A stretch of 64,000 nt of DNA from Dechloromonas sp. A34 (GCF_026261605.1 NZ_CP102486.1:930001-994000), one strand, 5' to 3'. Counted from the first letter of the stretch, positions 1-9,729 are shown. Numbers and translations: made by a program. Notes: generated by a model from the sequence alone, not told the origin.

Positions 1-1561
1 AGGCGCCGGGCTGATCCTTCTCGTTGCGCGGCGCGGCATTCCAGGTGGTGGGGACGACGCACTGGTAGTTCTTGATCTTGCCGTCCTCGATCACCACCCA
101 GTGCGACAGCACGCCGCGCGGCGCTTCGTGGAAGCCGACGCCGACCTGCTCGCCCTTGGGGAAGGTCGGCTTGTTGAAGGTCTTGAGATCGCCCTTGGCC
201 ATGTTGGCGAGCAGCAGATCCCACTGTTTGGCAAGCTCATCCGACTGCACGGCACAGCCGACGGCGCGCGCCGCATGGCGGCCGATGGTCGAGTGCATGG
301 CCTCCAGCCCGACCTTGGTGCCGGCGATCGCCGACACCTTGTCGAGCGCCGCCGTGGCATAGAGCTTGGTCGGCTCGTGGCCGGCGGCCAGCATGTTGAG
401 GACGCGGGCCAACGGGCCGACCTGCATCGGCTTGCCGTAGAAGGTCGGCGACTTCAGCCAGCTGTATTTGCCGTCATCCTGGAAGTCGGTGTAATTCGGC
501 TGGGTCTCGCCCTTGTAGGGATGCAGCGACTTGTCGTTGCCGTCCTTGTAGTCGTACCAGGAGTGCTTTATCGCCTCGGAGACGCCGTCGGTGAAATACT
601 TGTCGTTGAAGTTGGTGATCGGCTTGTAGCTCTCCAGCTTGCCGTCCGCAATATAGCCGCCGGGCAGTGCAAACTGCGTGCCCTTGCCGTCGAGCGGGAT
701 GTCCGGCACGCACAGGTAGTCGGTGATGCCGCGGCCGACCGTGGTCCAGTCGGCGTAGAAGGCGCCGATCGCGGCGACGTCGGGCAGATAGACGTTCTTG
801 ACGAAATCGTCGAGCTTGCCTATCCATTCCTTGACCGCCAGCAGGCGCTCGATGGTCAGCACCGACTGCGAGTCGACCGACAGCGCGTTGGCGACGCCGC
901 CGACCGCGACGTTCTGGATGTGCGGCGACTTGGAACCGAGCACGGCGACGATCTTGCTGGCGTAGCGCTGCACTTCCAGGGCCTGCAGGTAATGCACGAC
1001 GGCCATCAGGTTGACCTCAGGCGTCAGCTTCATCGCCGGGTGGCCCCAGTAGCCGTTGGTGAAGATGCCGAGCTGGCCGGTGCCGACGAAGCCGGTCAGC
1101 TTTTCCTGCACCTTCTTGAACTCGGCCTTGCTGTTGCCGTTCCAGTTGGACAGGCTTTGCGCCAGCGAGGCGGATTTTTCCGGATCGGCCTTCAGGGCAG
1201 AGACCACGTCCACCCAGTCGAGGGCCGAGAGGTGGTAGAAATGCACGATATGGTCATGGATGGCGTGGGCCAGCATGATCATGTTGCGGATGTACTGGGC
1301 GTTGACCGGGATTTCCAGCTGCAGCGCATTCTCGACGGCACGCACCGAGGCCATGGCATGGACCGTGGTGCACACGCCGCAGATGCGCTGGGTGATCGCC
1401 CAGGCGTCGCGCGGGTCGCGGCCGATCAGGATGTTCTCGACGCCGCGCCACATCTGGCCGGAGGCCCAGGCCTTCTTGACGCGGCCGCCGTCCACTTCGA
1501 CGTCGACGCGCAGGTGGCCCTCGATGCGGGTGACCGGGTCAATGGTGACTCGTTTGGACAT
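1..1561 (-). CDS. hybC: [NiFe]-hydrogenase large subunit, Hyd-2 type (3' end cut by window)
   Basis: Catalytic subunit of a periplasm-facing uptake hydrogenase that oxidises H2 at a NiFe(CN)2CO centre. It starts at the ATG at 1561 ([19 protein letters not shown]), and the N-terminal nickel-binding motif RICGVC gives Cys61 and Cys64. About 520 residues are visible. The family is usually about 570 long, so the second motif (DPCxxCxxH) and the processing site lie beyond the left edge. It is the last gene of hybO-A-B-C, 21 bases after hybB. It clearly differs from the other large subunit at 13405-15201, so this is a second enzyme rather than a duplicate. Confidence 0.95.
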   Translation of the reverse strand, partial: MSKRVTIDPVTRIEGHLRVDVEVDGGRVKKAWASGQMWRGVENILIGRDPRDAWAITQRICGVCTTVHAMASVRAVENALQLEIPVNAQYIRNMIMLAHAIHDHIVHFYHLSALDWVDVVSALKADPEKSASLAQSLSNWNGNSKAEFKKVQEKLTGFVGTGQLGIFTNGYWGHPAMKLTPEVNLMAVVHYLQALEVQRYASKIVAVLGSKSPHIQNVAVGGVANALSVDSQSVLTIERLLAVKEWIGKLDDFVKNVYLPDVAAIGAFYADWTTVGRGITDYLCVPDIPLDGKGTQFALPGGYIADGKLESYKPITNFNDKYFTDGVSEAIKHSWYDYKDGNDKSLHPYKGETQPNYTDFQDDGKYSWLKSPTFYGKPMQVGPLARVLNMLAAGHEPTKLYATAALDKVSAIAGTKVGLEAMHSTIGRHAARAVGCAVQSDELAKQWDLLLANMAKGDLKTFNKPTFPKGEQVGVGFHEAPRGVLSHWVVIEDGKIKNYQCVVPTTWNAAPRNEKDQPGA

Positions 1562-1582
1562 GTTTTTCTCCTATCCCTGAAT

Positions 1583-2737
1583 TCAGTGGGCGGCTTCTTC
1601 GCGCGGCAGCACGGGGAAGCGGCGGGTGATGATGATGTAGCCGAGGACCTCGGTGGCGAACATGCCGAGGGTGACCAGCATTTCGGCGATGCTCGGGAAG
1701 TAGTTCCAGCCCGGACCGGTGTCGTAACCGATCAGGAAGCCGTTGACGCGCAGGAAGACGCCGCCGAGCATGATCGCGACACCGGCCAGGAACAGCCGGG
1801 CCGGATTGCGCCGGGCGTCTGCCGAGCCGATCAGCGCAAAGGGCAGTGCAAAGAGGATCATCTCGATCCAGAAGACCAGCGCTTCCAGGCTCGGACTGAA
1901 GGCATGGCCCAGCGCGCCGCGTACGACGAGGTCGGCGATGCGGACTACCAGATAGACGGCCAGGATGCCGAGCATGATCTTGGCCATCGGCTGCAGCAGG
2001 TGCACTTCGATCTGCCGGCGGTAGGCCGAGGAGGCGACACAGGATTCGAAGAGCACGACGCCGTAACCGATGACGATGGCGGTCAGCAGGTAGAGCAGCG
2101 GCACGACCGGCGTCTGCCACAGCGGATTGACCTGGCTGCCCATGACAACCAGCATGGTGCCCAGCGAGGACTGGTGCATCATCGGCAGCAGGGTGCCGAG
2201 GGCGATGAAGAAGAACAGTGCCTTGTTCAACTTCTTCTTGGCATCGCGCAGGCCCCACTTCTCCATGAACACCGGCGAGAACTCGATCCACATCACCAGC
2301 ACGTAGGCCGTAATGCAGACCGCCACCTCGAACATTACCGAGTTCGGGTTGGCGTAGGTCGGCCACAGGATGTGCCAGAAATTCCAGTAGCGGCCGAGGT
2401 CGAAAAGCACCCCGATGCCGGCCAGCGTATAGCCGAACAGGCTGGCCAGCAGCGCCGGCCGGACCAGTGGGTGGTATTCGCCCTTGTTGAAAATGTAGAC
2501 CAGCATGGCGACCGAGAAACCGCCGCAGGCGAAGGCCGAGCCGATGACGACATCGAAGACGACCCAGATGCCCCACGGGTAACCATCGTTGAGGTTGGTT
2601 ACGGCGCCCAGTCCGAAGATGAAGCGGGTGATCAGGATGGCGATCATTACAGCGATCAGGATCCCGCAGACGAAAGTGGCAGTGTTGAACAGCTTGCCGC
2701 CGACCGGCGCCGGTACTGCATGTTGATGGCTGCTCAT
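1583..2737 (-). CDS. hybB: Hydrogenase-2 integral membrane subunit HybB (NrfD family)
   Basis: 384-residue polytopic membrane protein of the NrfD/HybB family, which carries electrons between the HybA ferredoxin subunit and the quinone pool. Many hydrophobic helices are visible, for example the first at about residues 18-42 (FNTATFVCGILIAVM) and others throughout. No cytochrome-type heme ligand pattern is evident, as expected for this family. It begins 1 base after the hybA stop and precedes hybC, the E. coli hybOABC order. The organism therefore has a HybA/HybB-linked hydrogenase in addition to the cytochrome b-linked one upstream. Confidence 0.93.
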   Translation of the reverse strand: MSSHQHAVPAPVGGKLFNTATFVCGILIAVMIAILITRFIFGLGAVTNLNDGYPWGIWVVFDVVIGSAFACGGFSVAMLVYIFNKGEYHPLVRPALLASLFGYTLAGIGVLFDLGRYWNFWHILWPTYANPNSVMFEVAVCITAYVLVMWIEFSPVFMEKWGLRDAKKKLNKALFFFIALGTLLPMMHQSSLGTMLVVMGSQVNPLWQTPVVPLLYLLTAIVIGYGVVLFESCVASSAYRRQIEVHLLQPMAKIMLGILAVYLVVRIADLVVRGALGHAFSPSLEALVFWIEMILFALPFALIGSADARRNPARLFLAGVAIMLGGVFLRVNGFLIGYDTGPGWNYFPSIAEMLVTLGMFATEVLGYIIITRRFPVLPREEAAH

Positions 2738-2738
2738 C

Positions 2739-3773
2739 TCATTCCCCTCCTTGCGCCGGTTCGTCGTCGGGCACCACGTTGCGCCGGGCCACCCAGGTCA
2801 GCCCGGCGAGCACGGCAATCGGCATGAGCAGGCCGCCATACAGCGTGTGCTGGATGGTTTCCGAGGTCGCGGCCGAGGAGCGCGGCGGCAGATTGGGCAT
2901 GCCGAGCTTCTCGAAATTGACCGCCGAGAGCTTGAGCACCTGGGTGCCGCCGTACTCGGTTTCGCCATAGACGTGATTGATGTAGTTGCCGACCTGGGCT
3001 TCGTAGCCCTGGTCGAGCGGCCCCTTCCATTTGGCGGCATCTTCCGGGGTTTCGCCTTTGGCCGGCAGGCGACCGCGCGGTACCGTTGTCCACGCGCCGG
3101 GCTTCAGCGCCAGGCGGCGCTTGGCCTCGGCCAGCAGGTCCTCGGTGCGGCCGAACAGCGTCGCCCCGGTCGGGCAGACCTCGGCGCAGGCCGAGTAGTG
3201 GCCGTCCTTGGCGCGGTGCCGGCACAACTCGCACTTGCCGATCTTGCCGGTCGGCGAATCGTACTGGTACTTGGGAATGCCGAACGGGCAGGCGGCGACG
3301 CAGTAACGGCAGCCGATGCAGGCATCGGCGTCGTAGCCGACGACGCCGGTCACCGGGTCTTTCTGCATGGCCGAGACCGGGCAGGCCGAAACGCAGGACG
3401 GGTCGGCGCAGTGCATGCACGAGGTCTTCATGAAGGAGAAGCCGTTTTCTTCGGCGTCCTTGGCCTGCATCGTGCCGTTGCGGTACATCTTGATCAGGTT
3501 GAAGGTGTGGCCCGAGGTGTCGAGCGGGGTGTCCCACAACTTGTCCATGGCCGTGAACTCGGCCGGGTTGTCGTTGGCCCGCTTGCAGGCCGCGACACAG
3601 GCCTGACAACCGACGCAGAGGGTTGCGTCGTAGAGCAGGCCGAGGCCTTCCGGCGGGCGTTGCAAGGTGTCGCGGGCGCCGGCCGTTTCCGGGACGACGG
3701 CAGCGGCCGCCACGGCCCCACCGGCCAGGCAGCCCTTGAGGAAGTTGCGCCGCGAGTTTTTGTCGGGTGTCAT
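2739..3773 (-). CDS. hybA: Hydrogenase-2 ferredoxin-type subunit HybA
   Basis: 344-residue electron-transfer subunit with a twin-arginine signal (SRRNFLK, residues 7-13) and four cysteine clusters typical of 4x[4Fe-4S] proteins: CVGCQACVAAC, CMHCADPSCVSAC, CIGCRYCVAAC and CELC...CAEVC. A C-terminal hydrophobic stretch (LLMPIAVLAGLTWV) followed by basic residues looks like a membrane anchor, as in E. coli HybA. It passes electrons from HybO to HybB on the periplasmic side. The start lies one base after the hybO stop codon, indicating tight co-transcription. Confidence 0.95.
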   Translation of the reverse strand: MTPDKNSRRNFLKGCLAGGAVAAAAVVPETAGARDTLQRPPEGLGLLYDATLCVGCQACVAACKRANDNPAEFTAMDKLWDTPLDTSGHTFNLIKMYRNGTMQAKDAEENGFSFMKTSCMHCADPSCVSACPVSAMQKDPVTGVVGYDADACIGCRYCVAACPFGIPKYQYDSPTGKIGKCELCRHRAKDGHYSACAEVCPTGATLFGRTEDLLAEAKRRLALKPGAWTTVPRGRLPAKGETPEDAAKWKGPLDQGYEAQVGNYINHVYGETEYGGTQVLKLSAVNFEKLGMPNLPPRSSAATSETIQHTLYGGLLMPIAVLAGLTWVARRNVVPDDEPAQGGE

Positions 3774-3774
3774 C

Positions 3775-4959
3775 TCAGACCTCCGTCGATTCGCTGGCCT
3801 TGCTGCCGTCCTTCTTGGCCTTCTCCAGTTCCTCGGCCTGGTGCGACAGGCCGAGATTCTTCGTCACCATCACCCCGGCGCCGGCTGCGGCACCGGCTAC
3901 GGCGGCCAGCACAGCGGCGGCGCCGAGCGAGGCGCCGATGCCCTTTTCCTCGACGATGCGGGGCAGGAAGGCGCTGGGTTCGATATTCTTCATCTTGGAC
4001 AGGGCGTGGATCGGCTTGGCGAAACCGATGCCCTGCTCGGTGCAGCCGATGCAGGGATGGCCGCAGGCCACCGGCCAGGTGCCGGCGCCGGCGTCGCCGA
4101 ACATGATGACCGAGCAGTTGGCGTAGGTTTCCGGGCCCTTGCAGCCCAGCTTGTAGAGGCAGTGGCCCTTGCGGTGGCCCTCGTCGCCGAATTCCATGGC
4201 GAAGCGGCCGGCGTCGAAGTGGGCGCGGCGCTCGCAGTTTTCGTGGATCAGCCGCGAGTAGGCGAACTTCGGGCGGCCTAGGTGATCGACCGCCGGCAGC
4301 GCGCCGAAGGTCAGGAAGTGCACCACCGTCGACAGGAAGTTGTAGGGGTTGGGCGGGCAGCCGGGAATGGTTACCACCGGCTTGCCGAGCACCTGGCCGA
4401 CGCTGGAGGCGCCGGTCGGATTGGGATCGGTCGATGGCATGCCGCCCCAGGAGGCGCAGGAGCCGATGGCGATCACCGCCGCGGCGTCGGCGGCGCATTC
4501 CTTGAGCAATTCGATGGCCGTCTTGCCGCCGATCTTGCAATAGATGCCGCCGTCGCGGGTCGGAATCGCCCCTTCGACGACCAGGATGTACTTGCCCTTG
4601 TGTTGCTCCATCGCCGATTTGCGCGCCGCCTCGACCTGATGGCCGGCCGCGGCAAACAGCGTCTCGTGGTAGTCGAGCGAAATGACGTCGAGGATCAGCT
4701 TTTCCAGCGTCGGATGCTCGGCGCGCAGCATCGATTCGGTGCACCCGGTGCATTCCTGGAAGTGCAGCCAGATGACGCTCGGCCGCTGTTTGGTCGCCAC
4801 CGCTTCGGCGACGGCCGCGTCGGCACCCTGCGGTAGGCCCAGGGTGGTCGCCAGGGCGGCGCAGAATTGCAGAAACTCGCGGCGCGTCATCGACAGACGC
4901 TCCGCGGCCGCCAGGATGCGCGGATCACTCTCCAGCGAGATCAGTTGTTGCTTGGCCAT
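3775..4959 (-). CDS. hybO: [NiFe]-hydrogenase small subunit, Hyd-2 type
   Basis: 394-residue Fe-S subunit carrying electrons from the NiFe site. The Tat signal TRREFLQF (residues 25-32) exports the folded heterodimer with HybC. The proximal-cluster motif is ECTGCTES (Cys70, Gly72, Cys73), and the second signature is GSCASWGG, with glycines where oxygen-tolerant enzymes have extra cysteines. This predicts a standard [4Fe-4S] proximal cluster and an oxygen-sensitive enzyme. A C-terminal Ala/Gly/Val-rich hydrophobic segment should anchor it. The Shine-Dalgarno GGAGGAG lies just before the ATG. It is first gene of hybOABC, behind the -24/-12 promoter at 5040-5054. Confidence 0.95.
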   Translation of the reverse strand: MAKQQLISLESDPRILAAAERLSMTRREFLQFCAALATTLGLPQGADAAVAEAVATKQRPSVIWLHFQECTGCTESMLRAEHPTLEKLILDVISLDYHETLFAAAGHQVEAARKSAMEQHKGKYILVVEGAIPTRDGGIYCKIGGKTAIELLKECAADAAAVIAIGSCASWGGMPSTDPNPTGASSVGQVLGKPVVTIPGCPPNPYNFLSTVVHFLTFGALPAVDHLGRPKFAYSRLIHENCERRAHFDAGRFAMEFGDEGHRKGHCLYKLGCKGPETYANCSVIMFGDAGAGTWPVACGHPCIGCTEQGIGFAKPIHALSKMKNIEPSAFLPRIVEEKGIGASLGAAAVLAAVAGAAAGAGVMVTKNLGLSHQAEELEKAKKDGSKASESTEV

Positions 4960-5039
4960 TTCTCCTCCGTTTTCCTCTGATGTCGGGCGTTGGCCGACCA
5001 GGTCTCTCTATTGGGGAGTTGGCGTTTTTTCTAATATTA

Positions 5040-5054
5040 GCAACTAGCGAGCCA
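5040..5054 (-). promoter_or_regulatory. Sigma-54 (-24/-12) promoter of hybOABC
   Basis: On the minus strand this reads TGGCTCGCTAGTTGC followed by T, one mismatch from the RpoN consensus TGGCACG-N4-TTGC with correct GG-GC spacing. The transcription start would be near 5028, about 69 bases before the hybO ATG. RpoN promoters need an NtrC-type activator; HoxA/HupR would be the hydrogenase-specific one, but no such gene is in the window. Confidence 0.75.
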
Positions 5055-5127
5055 GAAACGATTGTTGTTTATATCCAGCAGCTTAGAGAGATTTCTGGGG
5101 AAAAGTGGCGCGTCGGATTGGAATCTG

Positions 5128-5157
5128 ACTTTCCATTTTTGGCAAATAATGGAAAGT
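5128..5157. promoter_or_regulatory. 10-bp inverted repeat upstream of hybO; possible enhancer site
   Basis: ACTTTCCATT and AATGGAAAGT form perfect 10-base arms around a 10-base spacer. The centre is about 115 bases upstream of the predicted hybO start site, where sigma-54 activators usually bind. No T run follows on the minus strand, so it is a poor terminator for hypF. The binding role is inference. Confidence 0.45.
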
Positions 5158-5168
5158 TGCTTGCCAGC

Positions 5169-7454
5169 CTAAGAACTAGGGATTCGGGCTGGCCTGGCGT
5201 GCGACCCAGGCCTGGCCCAGGGCCAGGCCGCCATCGTTGGCCGGGCCTGCCGGGCTTCGAGCAGGGTTAGGCCGGCGCTTTCGAGCGGCCGCCGGAGGGC
5301 GGCCATCAATATCGCGTTCATCGCGCAGCCGCCGCCGACGGCGATCTGCGTCAGGTTTTCGCGATGAGCGGCGTCAATCAGCCATTCGGCCAGTCCGGCA
5401 GCCAGCGTGGCATGGAACTGGGCGGCGCCGAGGGCGGTGTCCTGGCAGGTCAGCAGGCCGGTGAGCAGCGCCGTGAAGTCGAGAACAGCTCCTTTGTCCA
5501 CTATCTGGTAGCCGCCGGGCAATGGCGCGGTCGGTCCGTGGCGGGCGGCCAGGCCTTCCAGTTCCATCGCCGCCTGGCCTTCGTAGTGCGCCAGGTCGCT
5601 GACCCCTAGCAGGCCGGCGGCGGCGTCGAACCAGCGGCCGAGGCTGCTGGTATGCGGGCTGCGCAGCTGGCGCTCGAGCATCAGCAGCAGAGGCGTCGCC
5701 TCGCGTTCGGGATAATGCTGTTTCAACCAGCCTCCGACCCGGTAATCCATCCCCGCGCCATGCAGGGCCGATACCGCCATCCGCCAGGGTTCGCGGGCGG
5801 CGCGATCGCCGCCGGGCAGGGCCAGGGTTTTCAGGTGGCCGAGGCGCTGGCAGTCGGCCCCCTCGACGCGCAGCAGTTCGCCGCCCCACAGGCCGCCGTC
5901 CGGCCCGAGGCCGACGCCGTCGATGGCCAGGCCGAGCACCGGCTCGGCGATCTGGTGTTCGGCGCAGATCGCCGCAATATGGGCATGATGGTGGGCAACC
6001 GCCAGCGCCGGGACGCCGAGCTCGGTTGCCAGGCGCAAGGCCAGTTGCGTCGAGGCGTAATCGGGGTGGAGGTCGTGGGCGATCAGTTCGGGCCTGACGT
6101 CGAGGATGCTCAGCAGGTGACCGACCGTTTCTTCGAGAAAGCCGATGGCCGCCGCATTGTCGAGGCCGCCGACGTGCTGCGAGAGGAAGGCTTCGCGATC
6201 CTTCAGCACGCACACCGTGTTCTTTAGATGGCCGCCCAGCGCCAGCACGCGCGGCCCGCCCCGGGCCAGCGCAATCGGCACCGGCACGTAGCCGCGGGCT
6301 CGCCGGATCAGGGCTGGCCCGGCGCGGACCACCGAGTCGTCGCAGCGCACGACAATCTCGCGGTCGTGCACCAGGAAAGCGTCGGCGATACCAGCCAGGC
6401 GTTCGAGCGCCTCGTCGTTGGCGATGACCAGCGGTTCGCCATGCGGGTTGGCGCTGGTCATGACCAGCAGTAGGTCGCTGGGGGCCGCGAGCCAGTCGGT
6501 GCCGGCCGGCTGGCCGGCGGCTTCGTGCCAGAGCAGGAGGTGGAGCGGCGTCGTCGGCAGCATGGCGCCGAGCCAGGCCAAGCCGGGGGCTACGTCGGGC
6601 AGTTCGGCGTCGGCCTTGGAGCACAGTACGATGGGTGCGGCGCTGCTCTGCAACAGGGCCTGTTCCGTCGGGCCGACCTGCGCGAAGTCGACGAGCGAGG
6701 CGGCGTTCAGCGCCATCACCGCGAAGGGCTTTTCCTCGCGTTGCTTGCGTTCGCGCAGTTCGGCGACGGCGGCCGCATTGCGGGCATCGCAGGCGAGATG
6801 GAATCCGCCCAGCCCCTTGATCGCAACGATGCTGCCGGCGCGCAGCCGGCGCAGGCTTTCAGCGATCGGATCGCCGGCGATGGGGGCGCCGCCCGCATCG
6901 AGCAGGCTCAGTTGCGGGCCGCAAGCCGGGCAGCAGGTGGTTTCGGCATGAAACCGGCGGTCGGCCGGCGCCTGGTATTCAGCGGCGCACGGCGCGCACA
7001 GCGGAAAGCTCGCCAGGCTGGTTTGCGCCCGGTCGTAAGGAATGCTTCGGCTGACCGTAAAGCGCGGACCGCAGTGCGTACAGGTCGTGAAGGCGTAGCG
7101 CCAGCGGCGGTTGTGCGGGGTGCAGAGGTCGGCGATGCAGTCCGGGCAGAGCGCGGCGTCGGGGCCGATGGCGGTCGTCACGTCGCCGGCAATGCTCTCC
7201 AGGATGGCGAAGCCCTGCTCACCGACCTCGGTGTCGACCGACTCGATGCCGTCGATGCGGGCCAGCGGCGGTGCTTCCTTGGGCAGGCGGGCGAGAAACT
7301 CGCCCAGTCGGTTGCCGCCGATGGCGATGCTGACGCCGGCCCCGTCATTGCGGATCCAGCCGTTCAGTCCGAGTTCGTTGGCCAGGCGCCAGACGTAGGG
7401 ACGAAAACCGACGCCCTGGACAAGGCCGCGAACGCGGATCTGCCGGCCGGTCAT
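5169..7454 (-). CDS. hypF: Carbamoyltransferase HypF (C-terminus frameshifted)
   Basis: HypF makes the thiocarboxamide/cyanide precursor for the NiFe-site CN ligands. The domains are in order: acylphosphatase (residues 1-90, [12 protein letters not shown]), two CxxC-rich zinc fingers (about 105-190), YrdC-like domain, and a Kae1-like carbamoyltransferase domain ending near GGGCAMN. The conserved end [13 protein letters not shown] is present but one frame over: near 5239-5244 one base appears missing, so the read frame drifts into an unrelated tail and stops at 5169. The corrected frame would stop at 5176-5178. The ATGA start overlaps the hypB stop. The protein was probably intact in the living cell. 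Confidence 0.93.
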   Translation of the reverse strand: MTGRQIRVRGLVQGVGFRPYVWRLANELGLNGWIRNDGAGVSIAIGGNRLGEFLARLPKEAPPLARIDGIESVDTEVGEQGFAILESIAGDVTTAIGPDAALCPDCIADLCTPHNRRWRYAFTTCTHCGPRFTVSRSIPYDRAQTSLASFPLCAPCAAEYQAPADRRFHAETTCCPACGPQLSLLDAGGAPIAGDPIAESLRRLRAGSIVAIKGLGGFHLACDARNAAAVAELRERKQREEKPFAVMALNAASLVDFAQVGPTEQALLQSSAAPIVLCSKADAELPDVAPGLAWLGAMLPTTPLHLLLWHEAAGQPAGTDWLAAPSDLLLVMTSANPHGEPLVIANDEALERLAGIADAFLVHDREIVVRCDDSVVRAGPALIRRARGYVPVPIALARGGPRVLALGGHLKNTVCVLKDREAFLSQHVGGLDNAAAIGFLEETVGHLLSILDVRPELIAHDLHPDYASTQLALRLATELGVPALAVAHHHAHIAAICAEHQIAEPVLGLAIDGVGLGPDGGLWGGELLRVEGADCQRLGHLKTLALPGGDRAAREPWRMAVSALHGAGMDYRVGGWLKQHYPEREATPLLLMLERQLRSPHTSSLGRWFDAAAGLLGVSDLAHYEGQAAMELEGLAARHGPTAPLPGGYQIVDKGAVLDFTALLTGLLTCQDTALGAAQFHATLAAGLAEWLIDAAHRENLTQIAVGGGCAMNAILMAALRRPLESAGLTLLEARQARPTMAAWPWARPGSHARPARIPSS

Positions 7455-8479
7455 TTTGTCGCCTGCATCTGCTCCATCTGGCGCTCCAGTTCGGCAACCC
7501 GTTGCTTCAGCGCGGCGACAGTTTCGGAGCGCTGACCGCGCTGCGCTTCGAGACCGGCTTCAATATACGAGACCCAGGCCGAGAGGCCGTCGCCCTTGGT
7601 CGCCGAGACCCGGAAAATGGTCAGGTGCGGATTGACCCGGCGCGCATTGGCTTCGGCCAGGTCGGCGTCGAATTCGAGGTAGGGCAGCAGGTCGCACTTG
7701 TTGAGCAGCATGACGTCGGCGGCACGGAACATGTCCGGATACTTGAGTGGCTTGTCCTCGCCTTCGGTGACCGAGAGGATGGCAACCTTGTGGTGCTCGC
7801 CGAGATCGAAGGCGGCCGGGCAGACCAGGTTGCCGACGTTCTCGATCAGGAACAGCGAGTCGTCTTCCGGCTTCAGGCGTTGCAGGGCCTGGCCGACCAT
7901 GTGGCCGTCGAGGTGGCAGCCCTTGCCGGTGTTGATCTGCAAGGCGGCAACGCCGGTGGCGCGGATGCGCTCGGCGTCGTTCGAGGTCTGCTGGTCGCCT
8001 TCGACGACGGCGATCGCCACCTTGTCCTTCAAAAGTTCGATGGTCCGGACAAGCAGCGTGGTCTTGCCGGAGCCCGGGCTGGACACCAGGTTCAGAGCGA
8101 AGATGCCGCGCTCGTCGAACCAGCGGCGATTGGCGACGGCATAGGTGTTGTTCTTGGCGAGGATGTCCTGCTCGATCTGCACCATGCGCGACTGGCTTAT
8201 CCCCGGGGCATGGGCGCGGGCCGGGCCGGTACCGTAATCGAGATCGCCGCCGACGCCGTGCTCGTGGTGCGACGCGCCATGGTCGTGAGCATGTTCGCCG
8301 GCATGATCGTGGGGGTGGCTGTGTTCGCTGCCATCTGCGTGGGGGTGCGAATGGGCATGCTCGCTGCCATGGTCGTGCGAGTGACTATGCAACGTTCCAT
8401 CCGCATGAACGTGGGTGTGTTCGTGCCCGCCTTCCTCGATTTTCACTTCTCCTGCTCCACAACCGCAAACCGTACACAT
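7451..8479 (-). CDS. hypB: Hydrogenase nickel incorporation GTPase HypB with His-rich N-terminus
   Basis: 342-residue G3E-family GTPase that, with HypA, inserts nickel into the hydrogenase large subunit. The start MCTVCGCG carries the high-affinity N-terminal metal motif. Residues 19-75 hold about 22 histidines in repeated HxHxH blocks, a nickel-storage stretch as in rhizobial HypB. The P-loop [11 protein letters not shown] and GTPase motifs follow. The frame is open upstream to 8644, but family homology and the position 20 bases after the corrected hypA stop favour 8479. The C-terminus ends in a short coiled-coil-like tail ([10 protein letters not shown]). Both hydrogenases in the window probably depend on it. 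Confidence 0.96.
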   Translation of the reverse strand: MCTVCGCGAGEVKIEEGGHEHTHVHADGTLHSHSHDHGSEHAHSHPHADGSEHSHPHDHAGEHAHDHGASHHEHGVGGDLDYGTGPARAHAPGISQSRMVQIEQDILAKNNTYAVANRRWFDERGIFALNLVSSPGSGKTTLLVRTIELLKDKVAIAVVEGDQQTSNDAERIRATGVAALQINTGKGCHLDGHMVGQALQRLKPEDDSLFLIENVGNLVCPAAFDLGEHHKVAILSVTEGEDKPLKYPDMFRAADVMLLNKCDLLPYLEFDADLAEANARRVNPHLTIFRVSATKGDGLSAWVSYIEAGLEAQRGQRSETVAALKQRVAELERQMEQMQATK

Positions 8480-8499
8480 CGTCCCGTCTCCTATTCGAC

Positions 8500-8840
8500 T
8501 TACTCGATTTCGATTTCCTTGACCCGCATGTCGGTGCCGCCGGTCGGTTGCACCTGGTAGCTGCCGCACCGCGGACAGGCGCCAAAGCTTTCGCTCATCG
8601 GCACCGTCTCGGCGCAGGGCATGCACCAGCCGACCCCGGCACATCGATGATTTCCAGGGCGGCGCCCTGGGCGATGCTGCCGTGTGTCACGGCCTCAAAG
8701 CAGAATTTCAGCGCCTCCGGTTCGACCGATGAGAGGCGCCCGATTTCCAGAACCACCAGCTTAACCCGCTGTGCATTTTCACGCTGCGCCGTTTCCTCGA
8801 CCAGTTGCAGCACGCCCTCGGCGAGCGACATTTCATGCAT
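8500..8840 (-). CDS. hypA: Hydrogenase nickel metallochaperone HypA (single frameshift)
   Basis: HypA delivers nickel with HypB. The start [10 protein letters not shown] includes the nickel-binding His2. The first frame runs 81 residues and stops at 8595, losing the zinc domain. The zinc-site sequences WCMPCAE and CPRCGSYQ and the ending KEIEIE are present in the next frame, with a stop at 8500-8502. Restoring one base in the G run at 8634-8637 gives a 113-residue protein, exactly the usual HypA length. The gene overlaps the end of hupK and precedes hypB by 20 bases. The deletion is most likely a sequencing error. Confidence 0.9.
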
Positions 8841-9729
8841 GGTTGAGCTCCACGAGATGCGGCAGGCAGGGGTCGAGGGTCAGGATGGCCCGCTCGAGCG
8901 CCAGCCGTGCTTCCTCGGGCGAGGCAAAGTGCTGCCCGGCGAGCAGGGCAGCAAGGGCGGCGGGGTTGGCGAAAAAATCGTCGGTCGGGGCGGTGATCCG
9001 GTAATTCAGGATATGCCCGTCGACGACATGGACAGCATGGGTCAGCACGCCCCGTGCCGTCAGCGTCTGACCGACGCCCCAGCCGTCGGCGCCGGCTGCG
9101 CTGATCGGGTAGGGCGCGCCGCCGGCCAGTGCCGCTGCCGCCCGATCCGCCTCGGCCAGCCGTGAGCGATAGGCCGCCGCGACCGAAGTCGGCAGATGCA
9201 TGGCTGGCGGATGATCGAGCGTGCCCTGCCAATAGGCCAGCCAAGGCTCGGGCGCCAAGCGTTGCGGGACTGAACTCTCCGGGGGGGAGCCATCGTTCAA
9301 CTTTTCCAGGCATTGCCTGCCCAGGCGGTGCACCGTTTCGAGCAGTTTTTGCGTTTCGAGCACCCGGTTCGGGCCGTGCCGCGCTGCCCGCCAGGTGACG
9401 AAGGCGTCCTGGGCAGTCGGCAGTCCGAGCGCCGTCGGCCAGTCGAGCAGCAAGCGCCAGAAATTCTCATGCAGCATTTCGGTCCACAACTCGGCGTCGT
9501 CGACCGGGCGGCGCGCCTCGCCTTCCGCCGCCGCCACCGCCGCCTGGGCGACGGCGCGCTGGGCGTGGGCGCACAGCGTGTAGAGGTAGGGCACGGTCTT
9601 GACCACCGCATCCGGAATCTGGCCGAAGAACAGCCGGGTGACCGGCGGCCGCTGCAGGTCGACCGCGATGTTCTTCAGGACACCCTCGCTGAACAGGGCG
9701 CGAACGGTCAGCAGGCCGGCCGAAGTCAT
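8833..9729 (-). CDS. hupK: Hydrogenase maturation protein HupK/HoxV
   Basis: 298-residue protein distantly resembling hydrogenase large subunits without their nickel-binding cysteine motifs, as known for HupK/HoxV. In Ralstonia, HoxV is proposed to act as a scaffold for the Fe(CN)2CO group before transfer to the large subunit. Its place between hupJ and hypA and its length match. The start overlaps the hupJ stop by 4 bases. The assignment relies on gene order and general similarity, because the family is poorly conserved. Confidence 0.82.
   Translation of the reverse strand: MTSAGLLTVRALFSEGVLKNIAVDLQRPPVTRLFFGQIPDAVVKTVPYLYTLCAHAQRAVAQAAVAAAEGEARRPVDDAELWTEMLHENFWRLLLDWPTALGLPTAQDAFVTWRAARHGPNRVLETQKLLETVHRLGRQCLEKLNDGSPPESSVPQRLAPEPWLAYWQGTLDHPPAMHLPTSVAAAYRSRLAEADRAAAALAGGAPYPISAAGADGWGVGQTLTARGVLTHAVHVVDGHILNYRITAPTDDFFANPAALAALLAGQHFASPEEARLALERAILTLDPCLPHLVELNHA

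Noticed and set aside
101-2827. A 908-codon open frame on the plus strand opposite hybC and hybB
   Set aside because: It has low-complexity Arg/Gly/Asp-rich composition, no recognisable domain and lies opposite strongly conserved hydrogenase genes; it is an antisense shadow of GC-rich codons.
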